Below are positions 12,725 to 16,106 of a DNA stretch of 16,106 nt, in pieces. The DNA comes from Pseudomonadota bacterium. Lineage in GTDB: Bacteria; Pseudomonadota; Alphaproteobacteria; Rhizobiales; Xanthobacteraceae. Position 1 is the first letter of the stretch, and each line of letters begins with the position of its first letter. Both the position numbers and the translations under genes were made by a program. The notes under the pieces are model-generated. The model had not been told where the DNA came from. It saw only the letters and a list, made by a program, of their open reading frames with translations, and did not search any database. The stretch covers positions 1 through 16,106 of the forward strand of contig CAUJKG010000312.1 in assembly GCA_963205465.1 (NCBI GenBank), in the 5' to 3' direction.

Positions 12725-13438
12725 TTAGAACTTCGTCGTGAAGATGATGAGCCAGTTGGGCAGCAAATCCAGCACCCGGCTTTCGATCTGCTTGTCGAGC
12801 CCCGTGATCATCAAGACGCCAACCAGGAGAAACGCAGCACCGGCGATTTTCTTGGCATAAGGGGCAACACGCGAAACGCCGCCGCTGCGTGCGGCGAGCG
12901 AGCGCGCACCGATCGCCACCAGAAAAAGCACGAGTGCCGCACCGAGTGCGAAAGCGGTCATGCGTGCCGCCGCCGCGAGATAGCCTCCGGCTTCCGCGGC
13001 GAGCGAAAGCGCGGCGCCGACCGAGGGTCCGGAGCAGGGCGCCCAGATCGCACCCAGCAGAATGCCCACCGCGAATTGCCCTGCGATGCCGTACTTGCTT
13101 GCCCGTGCGGCGAGGTTCGCGCCCGCCGCACCCACCGGCGCGACCATATTGGAAAAGCGCCGTTCGAGTGCCGGAATCAGGAGCACCAGACCGAACACGA
13201 TCAGGAGCACGGACACGCCGTTGCGCAGCGCAAGTTCGCTGATGCCGAACAAGGCGCCGGTCGCATTCACGAGAATGCCGAGGGTCGCAAATCCGGCGAC
13301 CAGACCGGCAAGCAGCGCCGCAGCACCAAGCTTGCCGTTCGCGAATGCCGCGGCGACCACGATCGGCAGCAGCGGAAGAATGCAGGGATTGAGAACAGTC
13401 AGCGTGCCGGCAAGAAACGCAAGAACGATGGCTGTCAT
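12725..13438 (-). CDS. ccdA: CcdA-type thiol-disulfide transporter (DsbD transmembrane domain family)
   Basis: A 237-aa inner-membrane protein of about six helices that moves reducing equivalents from cytoplasmic thioredoxin across the membrane. The two catalytic cysteines are C19 in LNPCILPLLP and C135 in APCSGPSVG, both in the expected helices. Length matches CcdA rather than the three-domain DsbD; it lacks the N- and C-terminal periplasmic domains. Its start ATG (13438) overlaps the stop of the preceding thioredoxin gene by four bases (ATGA), a sign of translational coupling. The two thioredoxin-like proteins made from the same transcript would be the periplasmic partners. Downstream is the terminator at 12684-12717. 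Confidence 0.92.
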   Translation of the reverse strand: MTAIVLAFLAGTLTVLNPCILPLLPIVVAAAFANGKLGAAALLAGLVAGFATLGILVNATGALFGISELALRNGVSVLLIVFGLVLLIPALERRFSNMVAPVGAAGANLAARASKYGIAGQFAVGILLGAIWAPCSGPSVGAALSLAAEAGGYLAAAARMTAFALGAALVLFLVAIGARSLAARSGGVSRVAPYAKKIAGAAFLLVGVLMITGLDKQIESRVLDLLPNWLIIFTTKF

Positions 13439-13818
13439 TCTTCAGCCGCCATTTCGATAACCAGGCGGATCGATGCTTCGTCAGTGATCCAGTTGAGGCG
13501 CCCGACTTCTTTGCCGCCTGCAAACACCAGGATGATGCTGCGAGAAGTGACCTTCAACGGCTCGAGTGCTTTGCGGTCGTTCGCGGGGTGCGCGCGAAAC
13601 ATCGTTACTTTTGAAAGTTTGGGGTCTTTCTGCAGTCGTTCCAGAATATCGGACTGTACACGGCATACCGGACACCACGACTCATGAGTATGCACGACGA
13701 CGGGTGCGTTCGATTTCACCAATGCTTCGAACTTTGCCTGATCGAAAGGAAGGAAATCCGCCAGTGCCGCGCCGCTGAACGCAGCAAGAGTAGCGAGTGC
13801 AATTACGAGGCGGCGCAT
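13435..13818 (-). CDS. Periplasmic thioredoxin-like protein with CPVC active site
   Basis: A 127-aa Sec-exported thioredoxin-fold protein. The signal peptide is about residues 1-20 (MRRLVIALATLAAFSGAALA). The active site is C49-P-V-C52 in THESWCPVCR. Core strands PVVVHTH and SIILVFAGGKEVGRL are clear, but the residue in the place of the cis-proline loop is serine (SRSIILVF). Start ATG 13818 follows GGAG at good spacing; an ATG 12 bases upstream (13830) has no ribosome site and directly follows the upstream stop. It overlaps ccdA by four bases. Similar in sequence to the gene upstream, so the two look like tandem duplicates. Likely role: reduced by CcdA, passing electrons to periplasmic disulfides or peroxidases; partner not visible. 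Confidence 0.85.
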   Translation of the reverse strand: MRRLVIALATLAAFSGAALADFLPFDQAKFEALVKSNAPVVVHTHESWCPVCRVQSDILERLQKDPKLSKVTMFRAHPANDRKALEPLKVTSRSIILVFAGGKEVGRLNWITDEASIRLVIEMAAEE

Positions 13819-13830
13819 TCCGGTCTCCAT

Positions 13831-14229
13831 TTATGAGATTGCCGTAGCAAGGGTCTGTTCGATTCGCGCGGGATCGGTCTCGTAGGAAAGGCGGGCGATC
13901 TCCTTGCCGCCTTTGAAGACGATGATAGTCGATTGCCTGAGCACGCGATAATCCGTCAGGAACTGCTTATCCCGGTCGAAATTGACGCGGACGGCCTGCA
14001 CGCCCTTGTAGACGCTGCCCGCGAGCACGCGCTCCATCACCGGCAATTGTGCCTTGCAGACCGCGCACCAGTCGGCATGGACGTGCACCACGACCGGGCC
14101 CCCGGTCGAGAGAATTTTTACCAGGCGATCGGCTCGATACTCCGTGAAGGCTTTGGCGAAGGCGCGGGTCGCTGCAAAGGGGATGGCGATCGCCGCGGCA
14201 GCGAGCAGCGTGAAGTTTCGGCGGTTCAT
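13831..14229 (-). CDS. Periplasmic thioredoxin-like protein with CAVC active site
   Basis: A 132-aa thioredoxin-fold protein, first gene of the operon. Residues 1-26 form an export signal starting NRRNFTLLAAAA, with the RRxF pattern of Tat signals, so Tat export is possible, though Sec cannot be excluded. The active site is C55-A-V-C58 in HADWCAVCK. The pattern QSTIIVFKGGKEIARL is the thioredoxin strand pair; as in its neighbour, serine (S-T-I-I-V-F) sits where cis-proline is expected. Start ATG 14229 has GGGAG seven bases upstream; an in-frame ATG at 14241 lacks one. The stop TAA is adjacent to the next gene's first ATG, so the pair is translated together. Sequence and spacing similarity with the downstream gene suggests a duplication. 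Confidence 0.85.
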   Translation of the reverse strand: MNRRNFTLLAAAAIAIPFAATRAFAKAFTEYRADRLVKILSTGGPVVVHVHADWCAVCKAQLPVMERVLAGSVYKGVQAVRVNFDRDKQFLTDYRVLRQSTIIVFKGGKEIARLSYETDPARIEQTLATAIS

Positions 14230-14483
14230 GGCGTCTCCCATCCGGTTCCCGAGGGTATCGCGTAACGGCCGCTACTGGATAGCGTCAGCGGGGCGGCTGC
14301 GCCCGCGCCAAAACACGGATTGCGATCACAAAGGCGCGAGGAAGCTCGATTTCCATGGTTAGCGGCCCGTTACCAAGTCCTCGCAATTTTACCTGCATAT
14401 GTAACGGGATACTTCCGTCTCAGGTGTAAAGGTTGCTCCCCGGGGGAAGGACGAAAACGTCCGACCGGAATGAGGGGCTTCCA
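14230..14483. promoter_or_regulatory. Divergent control region of the Trx-Trx-ccdA operon and the diguanylate cyclase gene
   Basis: About 254 bases hold both promoters. GTAACGG occurs at 14262-14268 and 14401-14407, and inverted (CCGTTAC) at 14367-14373. The inner pair extends to 8 bp, CCCGTTAC and GTAACGGG, with 27 bases between. A near-perfect palindrome TCCCCGGGGGA lies at 14437-14447. Chance could explain the individual repeats, so no regulator is assigned. Confidence 0.3.
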
Positions 14484-16106
14484 GTGTTCGCCAGGCTGCG
14501 CGGAAGGATCTGGGCATTCGAGGATCGCTTGACGGTTCGCGAGCAGATTGCGCTTGCGACGGCCACGCTTTGCCTGCTGATTTCCTGCGTCATCGCCTTC
14601 GGTGCTGCCTATTTCAGCCGTGAAGAAGCCATCCGGCTGCTTAGCCGCGAGATGATCCAGATTTCCGATACCGCGTCCGACCGTATCGATCGTCACTTTC
14701 AGAACGTCTTTCATCGGGTCCGTTCCTATACGCAGTTCGACGTGATCCGGTCCGCAGCGGTAACGGATCCGAAGAAACTGCGCGGCACTTTCGACCGGCT
14801 GAACGCGAGTTTCCCCGATTACACCTGGATCGCCTTCGTCACCAAGGATGGCGTCATCGCCGCCGCCTCCGATGGCGAGCGCGAAAACGAAATCGTCGTC
14901 GGCGAAGCCTGGTTTCAGAATGCGCTGCGGGGCCCCTGGATCGATGACGCGCCCGATCTCGCGGCGCTGGAAGCTGCCACGCGTGCGGGCAACGATACGA
15001 CCGTTCCTTTCGTGAAGTTCTCGTTCCCGGTTTACGATTACCGGAACGAAGTGGCAGGCGTGCTGGTTGCCGCCATTCACTGGCGCGAAATCGAAGAGAT
15101 CCGCAGCGCCATGGAGCAGCAGGGCGACCGCCTCGTCGTGGTCTCCAAATCCGGCGAGGTCATTCTCGGCTCCACGAAGCTGCGTGACCGGTATCCGGCC
15201 GAGCAGATCGCCGAACTGCGCGCGCAACGCTACGGCGTATTCGTCGATAAGTCTCCGCGAGGAGACATGCTCTCGGGCTATGCGCTGCTCGACGGCCATC
15301 GCGATTTTCCGGGCATGGGCTGGGGCGTGATCGCGCGCAGGAACACGGAGGTCGCCTTTGCAGCGGCGCGTCAGTTGTTCTGGACCATCGTTGGCTTCGG
15401 AGCTGCGGTGGCCGTTTTCGGTATCGTTCGGGCAAGAATAATTGCGAACCGGATTTCGCGCCCGATCGACAGATTGACCCGCGCAGCCGACCGCATAGGC
15501 CGCGAGAACGGCGCCACGAGCCTGCCGCGTCTGCGCGGATCGTCGGAAGTCATTCATCTCTCCACGTCGCTGCGCTCGCTGATGCTGCGCATCGGTTTTG
15601 TCGAGCGGCTCACCCAGGAAGCCAAAGCGCGGGCGGCCGAGGACGCCAGACGTTTTGCCGACGATATCGCGAGCCTGCGCAAGCTTGCGGAGACCGATCC
15701 GCTCACCAATCTTCTGAACCGCCGCGCCTTCATGGAGGCGGCGGACGACGCGATGCGCTATTACCAGCGCTATGGCCGCTCGATCGCGACGCTTGTGGTG
15801 GACATCGATCATTTCAAGATGTTCAACGACGAGTACGGTCATGCGGCGGGTGACGCCGTCATCCGGCGCACCGGCGAGCTGATCGCGCAAACCTTGCGCG
15901 ACACCGATAAGGTCGCGCGCTTCGGCGGCGAAGAATTCGTCGTGCTGTTGCGCGAAGTGAGCGAACACGAAGCCCACGAACTGGCCGAGCGCATCCGCGT
16001 CCTGATCGCCGAGAGCCGGACCAAGGTCGACGACCGGGAACTGGCGGTCACCGTGAGCATCGGCTGTGCCGCGATCACCGAGCACGATCGCGATGTCGAA
16101 GAATTG
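14484..16106 (+). CDS. Membrane-bound sensor diguanylate cyclase (periplasmic sensor-HAMP-GGDEF), C-terminus cut by window edge
   Basis: Makes the second messenger cyclic di-GMP from two GTP. 541 codons are visible and the frame runs off the window. Order: short cytoplasmic start, TM1 at about residues 22-44, a periplasmic domain to about 297 in the style of dCache sensors (FPDYTWIAFVTKDGVIAAA, VGEAWFQNAL, GVLVAAIHWREIEEI), TM2 at 298-320, a HAMP region (SRPIDRLTRAADRIG) with a coiled-coil linker, and the GGDEF domain from TDPLTNLLNRR (about 404). The active site is GGEEF at 481-485, and the inhibitory I-site RDTD is at 472-475, five residues before it, so feedback control is expected. The start is GTG 14484 with GAGGGG just before; the nearby ATG at 14470 is out of frame. 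The ligand is unknown. Confidence 0.93.
   Translation, partial: MFARLRGRIWAFEDRLTVREQIALATATLCLLISCVIAFGAAYFSREEAIRLLSREMIQISDTASDRIDRHFQNVFHRVRSYTQFDVIRSAAVTDPKKLRGTFDRLNASFPDYTWIAFVTKDGVIAAASDGERENEIVVGEAWFQNALRGPWIDDAPDLAALEAATRAGNDTTVPFVKFSFPVYDYRNEVAGVLVAAIHWREIEEIRSAMEQQGDRLVVVSKSGEVILGSTKLRDRYPAEQIAELRAQRYGVFVDKSPRGDMLSGYALLDGHRDFPGMGWGVIARRNTEVAFAAARQLFWTIVGFGAAVAVFGIVRARIIANRISRPIDRLTRAADRIGRENGATSLPRLRGSSEVIHLSTSLRSLMLRIGFVERLTQEAKARAAEDARRFADDIASLRKLAETDPLTNLLNRRAFMEAADDAMRYYQRYGRSIATLVVDIDHFKMFNDEYGHAAGDAVIRRTGELIAQTLRDTDKVARFGGEEFVVLLREVSEHEAHELAERIRVLIAESRTKVDDRELAVTVSIGCAAITEHDRDVEEL

Noticed and set aside
14370..16085. Open frame of 571 codons on the minus strand opposite the diguanylate cyclase gene
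   Set aside because: Its translation is low in family signals and rich in Arg/Asp/His as expected of an antisense frame in GC-rich DNA. The plus strand has a complete GGDEF protein with active site and membrane helices.
1..16106. CRISPR array, transposase, integrase, toxin-antitoxin pair, tRNA or rRNA gene
   Set aside because: No regularly spaced repeats, transposase motifs, att-like repeats or cloverleaf sequences were seen; the window looks like core chromosome.

Overview
This 16.1 kb window looks like ordinary chromosome from a high-GC alphaproteobacterium, most likely Hyphomicrobiales near Bradyrhizobium, Afipia, Rhodopseudomonas or Pseudolabrys. The grounds are a eukaryotic-type glutamine synthetase II (GlnII) with a DUF2735/GstI-type small gene upstream, a family-4 uracil-DNA glycosylase of alphaproteobacterial form, a GGAAC-N17-GTT (EcfG-like) promoter, and three short palindromes of the type scattered through Bradyrhizobium-like genomes. 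I see no tRNA, rRNA, CRISPR, insertion sequence, prophage or integrase, and composition looks even throughout. Both window edges cut a gene: cydB on the left and a diguanylate cyclase on the right.

Layout. (1) 1-2341, minus: cydA-cydB, a cytochrome bd-type (cyanide-insensitive, short Q-loop) quinol oxidase. (2) 2560-3918, plus: an NCS2/AzgA-type purine permease. It converges on a uracil-DNA glycosylase (3974-4810, minus), with a REP-like palindrome between the two stops. (3) 4983-7031, plus: ETF:ubiquinone oxidoreductase and a small membrane protein. (4) 7033-7497, minus: a VanZ-like membrane protein, divergent from a SnoaL-like protein (7559-7984), which is followed by glutaminase glsA (to 9021). 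(5) 9074-9253, minus: a 59-aa gene I identify as DUF2735/gstI. It is divergent from glnII (9542-10576), which ends in a strong terminator. (6) 10577-10935: a noncoding stretch with a second terminator-like hairpin. (7) 10936-12635, plus: four small genes (zinc-ribbon protein, YnfA/UPF0060 membrane protein, proline-rich membrane-anchored protein, secreted four-cysteine protein) ending in a strong terminator. (8) 14229-12725, minus: two tandem periplasmic thioredoxin-like genes and ccdA, a compact thiol-reducing operon. (9) 14484-end, plus: a membrane-bound sensor diguanylate cyclase.

Functionally, respiratory genes (bd oxidase and ETF-QO, both on the quinone pool) share the window with a nitrogen block. 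In that block glutaminase and glutamine synthetase catalyse opposite reactions, with the probable translational inhibitor of glnII encoded between them. The Trx-Trx-CcdA operon would carry electrons from the cytoplasm to periplasmic thiols.

I found no clearly new multi-gene system. The points most worth a second look are the gstI-glnII divergent region, the two thioredoxins that both have serine where the cis-proline should be, the glycosylase that keeps only two of the four iron-sulfur cysteines, the noncoding region after glnII, and the REP-like palindromes.
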